In this document: positions 1 to 8,320 of the stretch, in pieces
How positions within the stretch are numbered: the first letter of the stretch is position 1
Layout of the letters: every line of letters starts with the position of its first letter
NCBI GenBank assembly: GCA_002298145.1
Contig: DBMP01000013.1
Coordinates: forward strand, 434,001 to 498,000
Source: Spartobacteria bacterium UBA695
Lineage (GTDB): Bacteria; Verrucomicrobiota; Verrucomicrobiia; Chthoniobacterales; Chthoniobacteraceae
DNA: 64,000 nt
Direction of reading: 5' to 3'
Notes under the pieces: model-generated
Told to the model about the DNA's origin: nothing
Databases searched by the model: none
What the model saw: the letters and a program-made list of their open reading frames with translations, nothing else
Made by a program: the position numbers and the translations under genes

Positions 1-60
1 CCGCCAAAATGGACGGTCTGTTCTTTCATTATTCGAAGAGCCTGCTAGGCTTGCCACGCT

Positions 61-1233
61 GTGGAAAACACTGTTCCTGAACCACCTTCGACGCCCTCTT
101 TGCAATCCAAGGGGCTTGGCTATCGCTTTGCCCTGCTCCTGACGGGGAGCGCCGTGGCGGCCGAGGCGGTGCTGCGCCAGGCGCTGGCTGAATGCTCGGA
201 GGCGCTGGGCCAACTGCGCAGCCGTGCCCGCCGCCGGGCGCTTTTGATTCGGCAAATCCGCGCCGTGGCGGCGAAATGGCGCGAGGAGCACCCGGCCGGA
301 CCGGTTGATCTGGATGCGGCGGGCGTCTCGGACCGTGTCGCCGCCCTTCCCGAGCGCGACCGTTGTGCGCTGGCCCTCTTTCTTTGCCTGGAGCCGGAGA
401 CGCCCGTGGAAACCATGGCCGAGCTGCTCCATCTGAAGCTTCCCGTTTTTATCAAGGCCATTGCCTCGGCCCGCCAGGCGCTGGCCCCCGCCGCCGTTTT
501 CCCTGAAAAACCGCTCTTGCGCGAACATCGCCCGTGGGGTGGGGATCGCCCGAAGGTTGCCAAGGCCGTGGCCGCCGCCGGGGAGAGCCCCGAGCTGGCC
601 GCTCAAGCCGAGGCGGATGCCCTGCTTTATGCCGATGTCGGCTTTCTGGAAGTCCCCGCGCCGGTTCTCGAACTGGTCCCGGCGGCTCCGGAGCGGCCTC
701 GCCTGCGGGTGCTCCTCTTTCAGCCTGCCGTGTTGGCCATTGTACTGGCCACCCTGGTCGTGCTCGGCACGGTCATCTATATCGTCCAGGCGCGCTCGGC
801 CGATTTCCCGGGACGGGAGACCGCCGAGGAAATCGTGGAACATTCGGGTACCGAGGTCGAGTACGAGCCCTTTGCCGCCACCCCGGCGGGGGACTTGGAC
901 GACTGGTTCGTGCTGAAAGGCTTCGCCGGGTTCGGCGTCCCCTCCGAGCTGGAAAAAGCCCGGGCGGTGGGGGGACGTTTATTCCGCTATAACGGCCTGG
1001 CGATTGCCGAGGTGGAGCTGGCTGCCAGCAATGCCCGGCTGCTGGTGTTCCATCTTGCGGACCTGAAAAAGACCTCCTTCAACCCCGGCACCAGCTGGCG
1101 TTTCTTCCAGGAAGACGACTGGGCGGTGGGGGCCACGCGGGATGACGACAACGGCTATCTACTCCTTTTCGAAGGCGATGCGGCGGCCATGCCCCGGTTT
1201 TTTGAGGCGATTCGCAAAGCATCTAATCCGTAG
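61..1233 (+). CDS. Membrane protein with degenerate sigma-70-like N-terminus
   Basis: This 390-residue protein starts with GTG; an in-frame TAG at 46-48 rules out an earlier start. Residues about 20-75 resemble an ECF sigma region 2 and residues 92-141 resemble region 4 (LPERDRCALALFL, then a helix-turn-helix-like stretch ending SARQAL). Typical recognition residues are degenerate. A single membrane segment lies at about 224-243 and is followed by a roughly 140-residue C-terminal domain that I do not recognise, rich in acidic and aromatic residues. The arrangement suggests a sigma-derived cytoplasmic domain tethered to the membrane, perhaps acting as an anti-sigma or regulatory protein. That role is inference; I see no zinc-binding anti-sigma motif. 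It is followed at 58 bp by a lipoprotein gene on the same strand. Confidence 0.6.
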   Translation: MENTVPEPPSTPSLQSKGLGYRFALLLTGSAVAAEAVLRQALAECSEALGQLRSRARRRALLIRQIRAVAAKWREEHPAGPVDLDAAGVSDRVAALPERDRCALALFLCLEPETPVETMAELLHLKLPVFIKAIASARQALAPAAVFPEKPLLREHRPWGGDRPKVAKAVAAAGESPELAAQAEADALLYADVGFLEVPAPVLELVPAAPERPRLRVLLFQPAVLAIVLATLVVLGTVIYIVQARSADFPGRETAEEIVEHSGTEVEYEPFAATPAGDLDDWFVLKGFAGFGVPSELEKARAVGGRLFRYNGLAIAEVELAASNARLLVFHLADLKKTSFNPGTSWRFFQEDDWAVGATRDDDNGYLLLFEGDAAAMPRFFEAIRKASNP

Positions 1234-1291
1234 GACCTTTGCGAATTGGTATTGAAGCTGACCGGACAATAGCTTATCCCATGGAGCCCAG

Positions 1292-1756
1292 ATGAAACCT
1301 ATTCGTTTGATTGCGCCGGTGCTTGCCCTGGCGCTTCTTGTCGGATGCGCCCATATCAGCCGGACCGAGCGCAACACGCTCGTCGCGCACAATGTCAACC
1401 CGGCGGTTTACGACCGGATGGTTCGCGGGGATATCCTCACGCTCAGCGACATTATCGAGCTATCCCAGCGGAACGTCCCGCCGCAATTGATCATTAATTA
1501 CCTCTATTCCACCCGCGCCATTTACGTGCTGGATAAACCGGCGCTCACGCGGTTGAACCAAGCCAGGGTCTCCCAGGAGCTCATCGGCTACCTCTCGCAG
1601 ACGGAGTCGATGTTCGGCCCGCGCGTTTACAGCCCCCGCTACTACGGCCCGGCGCCCTATTACTACGATCCGTATTACCCGTGGCGTCCCTACCCGTACT
1701 ATTACGGTCCGAGCGGGGTCGTGGTCATCCGGGGCGGGGGACATTGGCACCACTAA
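1292..1756 (+). CDS. Lipoprotein with Tyr/Pro-rich tail
   Basis: A 154-residue predicted lipoprotein. The N-terminus MKPIRLIAPVLALALLVGC is a lipoprotein signal with lipobox LVGC and the lipidated Cys at residue 19. GGAG five bases before the ATG supports the start. Residues 25-105 form a conserved-looking helical segment (DILTLSDIIELSQRNVPPQL). The C-terminal third is dominated by Tyr, Pro, Arg and Gly, ending in a Gly/His-rich tip. The tail resembles low-complexity surface segments of other outer-membrane lipoproteins. The function is unknown. The gene lies between the sigma-like membrane protein and a coiled-coil protein, all in one direction. Confidence 0.75.
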   Translation: MKPIRLIAPVLALALLVGCAHISRTERNTLVAHNVNPAVYDRMVRGDILTLSDIIELSQRNVPPQLIINYLYSTRAIYVLDKPALTRLNQARVSQELIGYLSQTESMFGPRVYSPRYYGPAPYYYDPYYPWRPYPYYYGPSGVVVIRGGGHWHH

Positions 1757-1798
1757 GGCTTTCCCTATTAAATCCGTTCCTATAAGAACCTTCTGTTT

Positions 1799-2191
1799 AT
1801 GTCAAACACACCATCCGCTACTTCCTCCAACGCCACCGACCAGATCGAAGACCTCCAACGGCAGATCGAGCAGCTCAAGCACCGCGCCGTGCTTGAGCTG
1901 AAGGTTAAGCTGGCCGAGGCCAAGTCCCAGGTGGTCGATCTCCAGGCCCAGATTGAAAAGCTCTCCGGCGAGGTCGGCGAAAAACCGGCCTCCGGACGCC
2001 GTCACCGCACGCGCGTGACCATCGGGCAGATCGTGGACGCCATCAAAGGCGGGGCGACCAATTACCGCACCGTTGCCGCCAAGCTGGGCGCTTCGCCCGC
2101 CTCCATCGCCAACAAAATCAAAGACGAAGGCAAGGCGGCTGGGATTTCCAGCACCGGCCAGAAGGCTGCCTTTAAGCTGGTGGTGAAATAG
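1799..2191 (+). CDS. Coiled-coil protein with C-terminal HTH-like domain
   Basis: This is a 130-residue soluble protein. Residues 15-60 form a heptad-rich coiled coil (QIEDLQRQIEQLKHRA and onward). After a basic linker (SGRRHRTRVT), residues 70-125 look like a small winged or helix-turn-helix domain (QIVDAIKGGATNYRTVAAKL, then ASPASIANKIKDEG). The layout suggests a dimeric DNA-binding or nucleoid-associated protein. I know no named family for it. It begins 42 bp after the lipoprotein gene, so co-transcription is possible but not shown. Confidence 0.7.
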   Translation: MSNTPSATSSNATDQIEDLQRQIEQLKHRAVLELKVKLAEAKSQVVDLQAQIEKLSGEVGEKPASGRRHRTRVTIGQIVDAIKGGATNYRTVAAKLGASPASIANKIKDEGKAAGISSTGQKAAFKLVVK

Positions 2192-2246
2192 GGGCCGGTG
2201 AAATAAGGGCGAGGGGGCCGGGACTTGAGCGGAATGCTCCGGTTCG

Positions 2247-3974
2247 CTATTCGATCTCGCTTTCCACCGCGCCGCGCAGGTCGTAGATCACGCCCCAGCT
2301 CCCGGCGGCGGCTACCGGGAGGCGGTCCCGCCACGGGTCGCCATTGCCCGTGCCGTATTTCTCGCGCTCGCGCGGTCCCCAGAAAAGGTAATCCGCGCCG
2401 AGTTGCCGGGCGCGCGCGGCCCAGCCCGGCTCCGCCCGCAGGAGGCGCTCCAGCGCGTCGAAATTCGGGCGGTAGGCGATGCCGTGGCTGAAGAGATGCC
2501 CTTCGTAACCGGCCACCGCCTTGTGCCCGAGCACGAGCAGCGGGTGATTGTAGGTCGGCAGGCAGGCAAAGGTTGCCGTGACCGGGATGCGCCGCAGCTG
2601 GGGTCGCAGAGAGTCGAGTTCCGTCCGGTCGGCGAGGGCGTAGCCTTGGTTCCTGGCGCTCAGCCCGGCGGCCAGCGTCAGCGCGCCCGAGGCAAAGAGC
2701 GCCACGCAGGCCAACGCCCGCAATGCCGCGCTCCCTTGCTTTTCCAGCAGGGCGTCAAGCGCGGGGAGTATGGCAAAATAACACCAAATCATGAGCTTGG
2801 TATTGTCCCACTCCCACGGCGCGAAGATCACGTAACAGGCGATGGCAAATACCGCCAGCGCCGGGAGCATAAAGGCCGCGTGCTCCAGCATTTCCGGCTC
2901 TTGGCGCCGTAGCCAGAGCCACCCCAGCGTCCCCAGCAGCAGGAACGGCAGCACGCCGAAATTCTGCATCGTCGCGTCGAGCAGCGAGAGGTCCTTGCCG
3001 ATCCAGCCCGCGCTGAGATGGATGGCCCCGCCGCTTTGCCCGAAGCCGGTTACTTTAAATACCAGCCATGTTGCCGGAAGGAGCGCCGTCGCCACGAGCT
3101 TGAAGATTTCCTTCCGGGGCGCGGGCCTCCCTGCTGCCGCTGGAACGAACATCCAGGCTCCCAGCATCGCCGAAAGGAACAGGAACGTGTGCAGGTGGAA
3201 AAACGGCATCGTGGCGTAAAGCAGCGCCTCGATCCAGAATGGCAGGCCGCGCGAGGCCCGGAAAAACCGTTCGCGCCAGCTCCACAAAAGCGCCAGCCCG
3301 GCGGGGATCGCGTAGAGCAGCCCGCGCTGCGTTACGAACAAGGCGAGCGGGATGCTCTTCCAGTCCAGATGCTCCTGCGCGGCGCTGATATCGGGATGCG
3401 GCAGGCTTAGGAGCACCGCCAGCCCGCCATTGAACAAAAACGCTGCCAGGGCGAACGCCCCGCACCAGCGCCAGAGCGCGATGGCCGTGGCGAGGGCGGC
3501 CAGCAGGCCCGTCCAGACGAGCCCGCGCTGGAGGTCGAGCCCGGTGGAGACCAGTAGGGCGTTAAAGAGATCGACGCCAAAGGGGTAGTGCAGCGCGGCG
3601 GAGGAAAAGATCGGGTTCGCGGGCCAGAGCGGTGCGCCGTTGGCAAAGTAGTTGATGTACGTCAGGTGCAGCGAGAGGTCGCCCAGGTTATTCGGCGAAA
3701 GGAAGGAGATGTTTTCGTCGTTGTTGAAAATCAGCCAGCAGAAGGCCCGCGCTGCGAAAAGCGCGAACGCGATCCCCATCGCCCATGCCGCCCAGCCGCG
3801 AAACGGTTTCCCTGCGGGCAGCCCTTTGAGCGAGGCCCACGCGCCCGCGCCTGCCAGCGCCCCGAGCGCCAGCGCCACGGCGGAGAAGTGCGCGTCGAGC
3901 CCGTGGCCGCCCGCAAGCAATCCCGCGAGCGCGGCCACGCACACGGCCACGAGACCTGAAACAACCGCTTTCAT
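2247..3974 (-). CDS. Polytopic membrane protein, GT-C glycosyltransferase-like
   Basis: This 575-residue protein has about 10-12 predicted membrane helices. A first extracytoplasmic loop after residue 85 contains acidic residues (FNNDENISF, then NNLGDLSLHLTYINYF) and a HYPFGVDLFNALL segment, a pattern seen in uncharacterised bacterial GT-C-fold sugar transferases that use polyprenyl-linked donors. The C-terminal 140 residues are less hydrophobic and probably periplasmic. Its ATG overlaps the stop of the upstream gene by 4 bp, so the two are surely co-transcribed. Transfer of a sugar to a lipid or protein is an inference; donor and acceptor are unknown. Confidence 0.65.
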   Translation of the reverse strand: MKAVVSGLVAVCVAALAGLLAGGHGLDAHFSAVALALGALAGAGAWASLKGLPAGKPFRGWAAWAMGIAFALFAARAFCWLIFNNDENISFLSPNNLGDLSLHLTYINYFANGAPLWPANPIFSSAALHYPFGVDLFNALLVSTGLDLQRGLVWTGLLAALATAIALWRWCGAFALAAFLFNGGLAVLLSLPHPDISAAQEHLDWKSIPLALFVTQRGLLYAIPAGLALLWSWRERFFRASRGLPFWIEALLYATMPFFHLHTFLFLSAMLGAWMFVPAAAGRPAPRKEIFKLVATALLPATWLVFKVTGFGQSGGAIHLSAGWIGKDLSLLDATMQNFGVLPFLLLGTLGWLWLRRQEPEMLEHAAFMLPALAVFAIACYVIFAPWEWDNTKLMIWCYFAILPALDALLEKQGSAALRALACVALFASGALTLAAGLSARNQGYALADRTELDSLRPQLRRIPVTATFACLPTYNHPLLVLGHKAVAGYEGHLFSHGIAYRPNFDALERLLRAEPGWAARARQLGADYLFWGPREREKYGTGNGDPWRDRLPVAAAGSWGVIYDLRGAVESEIE

Positions 3975-5665
3975 TGCGCGGAGGGGCCGACCGGTACGGG
4001 TGGACGCTCGGTGGCATCCACGGGAGAGGCCGAAGGGTGGGGGGTGAATTCGGGCGTCCGGCCCGGGAAGACCTGGGCAAAGTGGGCCACGCTAAAGTAA
4101 ACGCGCCCGCCGTCCATCGCGTCGCGAAGCTGGAAGGGGACGACGAAATACGCCCCTTTGAGCCCCGCCTCCAGTTTGGGGATTTGGCCGCTCTCGGCGA
4201 CGATCACCGCCGCGTCGGTTTCCTCCGGGGCTCCTTTGTCGTAATAGCCCACGTCGGTAAAGTCCCCCAGCGCCCAGGGGAGCGGATGGTAGCTGGAGAG
4301 CAGGATGTGGATCGGCAGATGAAGCGCCCGAGGGTCGGCTGCCGCGAGTTGTTTGAGCGGCTTCATCAGTTTGAAATAGTCGTTGTCCGTCTGGACGTAC
4401 ACATAGGAGGGGAGCGAGAGCGCCTTGAGGCACGCGGACGGGAGCTTCACGGATTCCGGGCAGAGATTAAGCTCCGCGACGCTTCCCGGCTCCACGGTCG
4501 GATGACGGTAATTCAGGTCGGCGGAAACCGCAAACGAACCGGCGATCACGCCCGCGGCTGCCAGCGACGTGCTCCAGCGCGCCCCCCAGGCCCGGGAGAG
4601 GGCCTCGTCTACCGCTGCGCCGAAGACAAAGAAAAACGGCCAGATGAGCGAGATGATGCACCATGGCGTCTTGTAGGGCACCAGGCTGTAGCCGACAAGC
4701 ACGCCGCAGCCGTAGATGGCGGTGAAGCGCGCCAGGCGGTTCATCCCGGGCCAAAGCGCCCGCACGCTCCAGAGCAGCCCCAGCAGGACGGGCCATTCGT
4801 AACGGACGATGAGCTGTATCCAGTAATACCAGACTTTGCCATGCCCCTCGTCCTTCACCCCGGTATGGCCCCAGGCCATGAAGGCGGTGAAGAAATTGCC
4901 CGCCAGCTTTTTCCACGGCGCGGGATCGAGGAAGCCGCCGGAGTAAAAAAACACCAGCAGAAAGAGGCAGCCGATGGCCGCGTCCAGGAGGATTTTCCGG
5001 CTCCACTGCCGCGCCGCCGGATGCGCGGGGACGCCCTCTGGCGCGGAGGGGGCGAAGCGTTCCAGGAGCGCCAGCGTGGGAATGGCCAGCGCGAACGCCG
5101 CGAAGTGGATGATGTGCGTCTCTTTGTTAAGGATCATCAGCGTCGCGCCGAGCGCCGCTGTCCACAAGCCGCGTGCCGTACCGCGCGTCCAGAGCTCCGC
5201 CGCGCCCCACAGGCCGAGGATCATCCCAAAGACCAGCCATGACTCGTGGATCGCGTAGCGGGAGTAGAACATCATGCCCGGCGAGACCGCAAAGGCCAGG
5301 GCCGCCCAGGCACACGCCCGCCAGGGCAGGAAGCGCCGGAATTGGAAAATGAGCCAGACGGTGGCCGTGTTGATCAAGACCAGCGGCAGCCGCAGGGAGA
5401 GGATGTCGCGCCCGAGCAGCGTTTGGGAGAGAAAGAGGATGTAGAAATGGAACGGCCCGTGGTAGTTCGTCGGGTCGTAGCTGTAGTAGCCGTGGAGGCG
5501 CATCTGGTCTACGAACCAGCCGTTGACGCCTTCGTCGAAATGGGGCGGCTTCATGCGCAGCCACAGCAGCCGCAGCACCAGGGCGAGCGCTACGATGGCC
5601 CACTGGGTTGCCTTCGCCCAGGGAAACGGCTTCGGGGTGGCCGGGGAAGAAGATGGATCGGACAT
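3971..5665 (-). CDS. GT-C membrane glycosyltransferase of the TIGR03663 (Agl23-like) type
   Basis: A 564-residue polytopic membrane protein. The N-terminal loop has the acidic GT-C signature (KPPHFDEGVNGWFVDQM near residues 39-55) followed by YDPTNYHGPFHFYIL, characteristic of the ArnT/PMT-related family catalogued as TIGR03663. About ten further helices follow, then a soluble C-terminal domain of about 150 residues. Family members are thought to transfer sugars from dolichol- or undecaprenyl-phosphate donors on the periplasmic face, but the substrate here is unknown. It overlaps the next GT-C-like gene by 4 bp, so the pair may act on one glycan. Family assignment is fairly secure; the reaction is inferred. 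Confidence 0.75.
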   Translation of the reverse strand: MSDPSSSPATPKPFPWAKATQWAIVALALVLRLLWLRMKPPHFDEGVNGWFVDQMRLHGYYSYDPTNYHGPFHFYILFLSQTLLGRDILSLRLPLVLINTATVWLIFQFRRFLPWRACAWAALAFAVSPGMMFYSRYAIHESWLVFGMILGLWGAAELWTRGTARGLWTAALGATLMILNKETHIIHFAAFALAIPTLALLERFAPSAPEGVPAHPAARQWSRKILLDAAIGCLFLLVFFYSGGFLDPAPWKKLAGNFFTAFMAWGHTGVKDEGHGKVWYYWIQLIVRYEWPVLLGLLWSVRALWPGMNRLARFTAIYGCGVLVGYSLVPYKTPWCIISLIWPFFFVFGAAVDEALSRAWGARWSTSLAAAGVIAGSFAVSADLNYRHPTVEPGSVAELNLCPESVKLPSACLKALSLPSYVYVQTDNDYFKLMKPLKQLAAADPRALHLPIHILLSSYHPLPWALGDFTDVGYYDKGAPEETDAAVIVAESGQIPKLEAGLKGAYFVVPFQLRDAMDGGRVYFSVAHFAQVFPGRTPEFTPHPSASPVDATERPPVPVGPSAQ

Positions 5666-5730
5666 GCGCGGGGTATTGCAAATAAGTCGCCGCCAGGATT
5701 CAAGCCGGAAAACAGAATTTACCGGGGGAG

Positions 5731-5818
5731 GGGATTATCACGAAGGACACGGAGGGAAGTTTTTGGGTCTGTCTGTCTCTGTGACCTCCGTGCTCGCCGT
5801 GTCCTCTATGTAAATCCC
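5731..5818. repeat. Imperfect inverted repeat of the CACGAAGGACACGGAGG type
   Basis: The gap between the kinase gene and the downstream GT-C gene holds an imperfect inverted repeat. The left arm (5731-5755) contains CACGAAGGACACGGAGG; the right arm (5785-5818) contains CCTCCGTGCTCGCCGTGTCC and ends at the kinase stop codon. Both outer ends share GGGATT/AATCCC. The sequence resembles the dispersed ACGAAGGACACGAAGG-type repeats common between genes in several phyla. It could form a hairpin at the end of the kinase mRNA. Confidence 0.55.
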
Positions 5819-6816
5819 TACTCTTTAACCTCCAACCGCTCCAGCAGCCGGGAAAAAACTTCCAGGCCGTCGATCCGGGCCGCCACCTTGCGCAGCGAGG
5901 CCAGGGCGGGGGGGATGTGGCCCAGGAAATGCGGGTGCTCCTTGACCAGGCCCAGGAAGCCGTAGGCCCCGAGCGCCTGCATCAGCCGTTGCAGCGCGCA
6001 GAGGTCGCAGAGTTCCCGGAAGTCGTCCGTTACCGGCTCGCCCTCTTCGGCGTAAAGTGCCTCCGCTTCGTCGAGCAGTTCCGCGCGCTCTTCGTCCGAG
6101 AGGGTCACGTAGGGGTCATAGATCAGCGAGGCCAGGTCGTAGGCCGCCAGCCCGGGGCGCATTCCCTGGAAGTCGATGAGGCAGGCTTGGCCGTTGAGGA
6201 TCATGATGTTCTGCGACTGGAAATCGCGGTGCACCAGCACGCGCGGTAGCGCCGCCAGCCGCTGGGCGATCTCCTCCAGCCGGGCCCGGCCGCAGCCCAG
6301 CTCGATCACCGCGGGCGGTACGCCGAAGTAGCGCCCCGCGCAGTTTTCGAAAAAGTAATGCTGCTCCCAGCGGTAAAGATCGGCGTCAAAGGCGATCTCG
6401 AAACGCGGCAGCACGTCCCCCGTCACCCGGTGGCCGCGCGTGTGGAGACGCACCACCTGGCGCAGCGCGCTGCGGTAAAGCGGCTTGCGCTCGCTCCACG
6501 GCTCGTCGCGGAATTGCCAGAGGTCGTCGCCGCCCAGGTCCTCCATCCAGATGAGCCCTTCCTGCGTGTCGTGGTGAAAAATCTCCGGTACCCGCACGCC
6601 GATCGAGCGCAGAAAGGCCGCGATGTCGCAATAGTGCCGGTTCTCCTCCCGCTGGCTGCCGTATTTGACCAGGATGAGGGAACCCTCGCCACTTAGTGCT
6701 ATCCGGTAGTACTTGCGATCCGAGCCTCCTTTTTCCAGCGGTTCGATGCGAATGCGGTCGCGAAAGAATTTCGGGAAGCGGGCGGCGGTCTGATCGAGGA
6801 GGATGTCGGGAATCAT
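5818..6816 (-). CDS. amgK: AmgK-like anomeric sugar kinase (APH-fold phosphotransferase)
   Basis: A 332-residue aminoglycoside-phosphotransferase-fold kinase. A nucleotide loop lies near 28-38 (EKGGSDRKYYRI), the ATP lysine is probably K51, the catalytic loop HRDFQSQNIM spans 196-205 (D198) and the metal-binding IDFQG spans 214-218 (D215). Length and motifs match AmgK, which phosphorylates MurNAc and GlcNAc at the anomeric carbon. A nucleotidyltransferase lies 21 bp upstream on the same strand, reproducing the amgK-murU pair of peptidoglycan salvage known from Pseudomonas. The symbol rests on motifs and context. Related kinases for other sugars remain possible. Confidence 0.7.
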   Translation of the reverse strand: MIPDILLDQTAARFPKFFRDRIRIEPLEKGGSDRKYYRIALSGEGSLILVKYGSQREENRHYCDIAAFLRSIGVRVPEIFHHDTQEGLIWMEDLGGDDLWQFRDEPWSERKPLYRSALRQVVRLHTRGHRVTGDVLPRFEIAFDADLYRWEQHYFFENCAGRYFGVPPAVIELGCGRARLEEIAQRLAALPRVLVHRDFQSQNIMILNGQACLIDFQGMRPGLAAYDLASLIYDPYVTLSDEERAELLDEAEALYAEEGEPVTDDFRELCDLCALQRLMQALGAYGFLGLVKEHPHFLGHIPPALASLRKVAARIDGLEVFSRLLERLEVKE

Positions 6817-6837
6817 CGGGGAGAGAAACGGGCTGTT

Positions 6838-7764
6838 TTAGAAATCGGTGTCGGTGTGGGTGCCGCAAGCGGTCTGGTTTTCGGTGACGATGCAGCGGGT
6901 CAGGCAAGTTTGGGGAGCAATGTGCGCGCCTTCCCAAAGAACGCAATCGTGCAATTGCGCGTGGGCGCCGATTTTTGATCCCGCCCCGACGTAGGTGGCT
7001 CCCGTGAGCCGCGCTGTCGGGTCGATCCGCGCCTCGGGGTGGACCCACGAGGTGCTGGGGTCGGCGGCTCTCAGATCGTGGTGCACGCCGAGGTATTTCT
7101 CCCTCGTGCCGAGTTCCCACCAGTCCCCTGCGTCCACGACAATCCCCCCAAGGGTGCCGTTGGCGGCCATGGCGAGAAAGCTGGGAATCACGGAAACTTT
7201 TTCCAGTTTCAGCCGATGGAAAAACGTTGGGTCGACGAGATATATCCCGGTAAAGACGTGGGAATTCGCCGTGCGTCCGAGCCGAAAGCCGATATCCGGG
7301 ATGTGTCCCGTGAGCGGATCGAACGCAATATCAAGCCGCCCGCCGTGGCTGCGCAGAACCAGGGTCACTTCGTTGCCGCTGGAGAAATGATGCGCTAGCG
7401 CCGCTTCCAGCGGGAGCGTGGTCAGAATGTCGCCATTGTAGACGATAAAGGGCCCACCGCCGAGCAGGTCCTCGACGTTCTTGATGCCGCCGCCGGTTTC
7501 GAGCAAGTCAGGCTCGTGCCGGAACGTGAGCGAGGCCTCTTTATAGTGAGAGGAGAAATACCGGTCGTAAACCGGCGCGCAATGGTGCGTATTAACCACC
7601 AGCCGCCGCACCCCCGCCTCCAGCAGGTGATCGAAGGCGTGGGCAATGAGGGGGCGACCAGCCACCGGAATCAGCGGCTTGGGACGGCGCAGGGTCAGCC
7701 CCTTGAGGCGCGTCCCGAGGCCCGCTCCGAGGACAAAAGCTTGGGAGATCGACGGGTTCGGCAT
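6838..7764 (-). CDS. Sugar-1-phosphate nucleotidyltransferase (MurU/GlmU-like) with C-terminal hexapeptide repeats
   Basis: This 308-residue protein begins with a nucleotidyltransferase domain: GAGLGTRLKGLTLRRPKPL at 13-31 (catalytic Lys in RPKPL), LETGGGIKN at 88-96 and metal-binding NGD at 110-112. After about residue 235 comes a short left-handed beta-helix (repeats such as HPEARIDPTARL and GATYVGAGSKIGAHAQL). MurU of Pseudomonas is about 220 residues and lacks this part, so the protein looks like MurU plus a hexapeptide tail, or like a GlmU-type pyrophosphorylase. Beside the AmgK-like kinase it should convert the sugar-1-phosphate to a UDP-sugar, bypassing de novo synthesis. The exact sugar is inferred. 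Confidence 0.72.
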   Translation of the reverse strand: MPNPSISQAFVLGAGLGTRLKGLTLRRPKPLIPVAGRPLIAHAFDHLLEAGVRRLVVNTHHCAPVYDRYFSSHYKEASLTFRHEPDLLETGGGIKNVEDLLGGGPFIVYNGDILTTLPLEAALAHHFSSGNEVTLVLRSHGGRLDIAFDPLTGHIPDIGFRLGRTANSHVFTGIYLVDPTFFHRLKLEKVSVIPSFLAMAANGTLGGIVVDAGDWWELGTREKYLGVHHDLRAADPSTSWVHPEARIDPTARLTGATYVGAGSKIGAHAQLHDCVLWEGAHIAPQTCLTRCIVTENQTACGTHTDTDF

Positions 7765-7847
7765 GGGAGAGAGAAGGGGCTAGTTTAGGCACCAATCGCA
7801 GAAATGCTAACGGGAAATGTTTGCCGAGCCCGCCGCGCATAAATCCA

Positions 7848-7876
7848 TTGATCCACACCCTTGCGTGGTGTAATAC
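7848..7876 (+). promoter_or_regulatory. Sigma70-like promoter, possibly giving a leaderless mRNA
   Basis: TTGATC (7848-7853) and TAATAC (7871-7876) are separated by 17 bp, a good match to the housekeeping consensus. The downstream ATG at 7885 lies eight bases past the -10 box, where transcription should begin, and no Shine-Dalgarno sequence could fit. The mRNA for the small downstream gene may therefore be leaderless. Confidence 0.5.
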
Positions 7877-7884
7877 ATGCCTCC

Positions 7885-8136
7885 ATGCCCGGCGTTCGTA
7901 ACTCCAACAAAGCATTGGCCTCCTTTTGGATGCACAAGGATATCTATACCGCCCTGGGCATTGTGACCAAGGTGACCGACACCACGCTGACCCGGTTCAT
8001 TTTGGAAGCCATCGCGGAGAAAATGGAGTTCACCCTCGACGAGGCGGGCGACCCCGTGGGCCTGGACCTCGACGCCCTGGCCCGGCGCGCTTTCGAGCAG
8101 CGCAAGCGCCCCGTGCGGAAGAAAAAGACCGTTTAG
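7885..8136 (+). CDS. Small basic-tailed protein of unknown function
   Basis: An 83-residue protein with start taken at ATG 7885; an in-frame TTG at 7861 would add eight residues but lies inside the predicted promoter spacer. Residues 8-50 are helical (ALASFWMHKDIYTALGIV, then TLTRFILEAIAEKMEF), followed by an acidic stretch and a strongly basic tail (RKRPVRKKKTV). The size and the pattern suggest a ribbon-helix-helix-like or other small DNA-binding regulator, but I cannot assign a family. It is divergent from the nucleotidyltransferase gene, sharing a 120-bp spacer. Confidence 0.6.
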   Translation: MPGVRNSNKALASFWMHKDIYTALGIVTKVTDTTLTRFILEAIAEKMEFTLDEAGDPVGLDLDALARRAFEQRKRPVRKKKTV

Positions 8137-8320
8137 CACTCAGTTGAAAGACTGTTGGCGACTTCGCGCGGAATGCCCGACCGCGGATTGCTTTATTCTC
8201 AGGGCGTGTTTCTCTTGAGCGAGAGAGGAATGTATTCTTGAAACGGCCCAAGCGGCAACCTCTTGCGGCGCTTCCGGGGTGACGCTGTCTGGTTTGAGAA
8301 ACACCTACCAATCGCGATCC

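Noticed and set aside
1..60. Possible end of an upstream gene at the left edge
   Set aside because: Sixty bases are too few to support any frame; I see no recognisable protein end.
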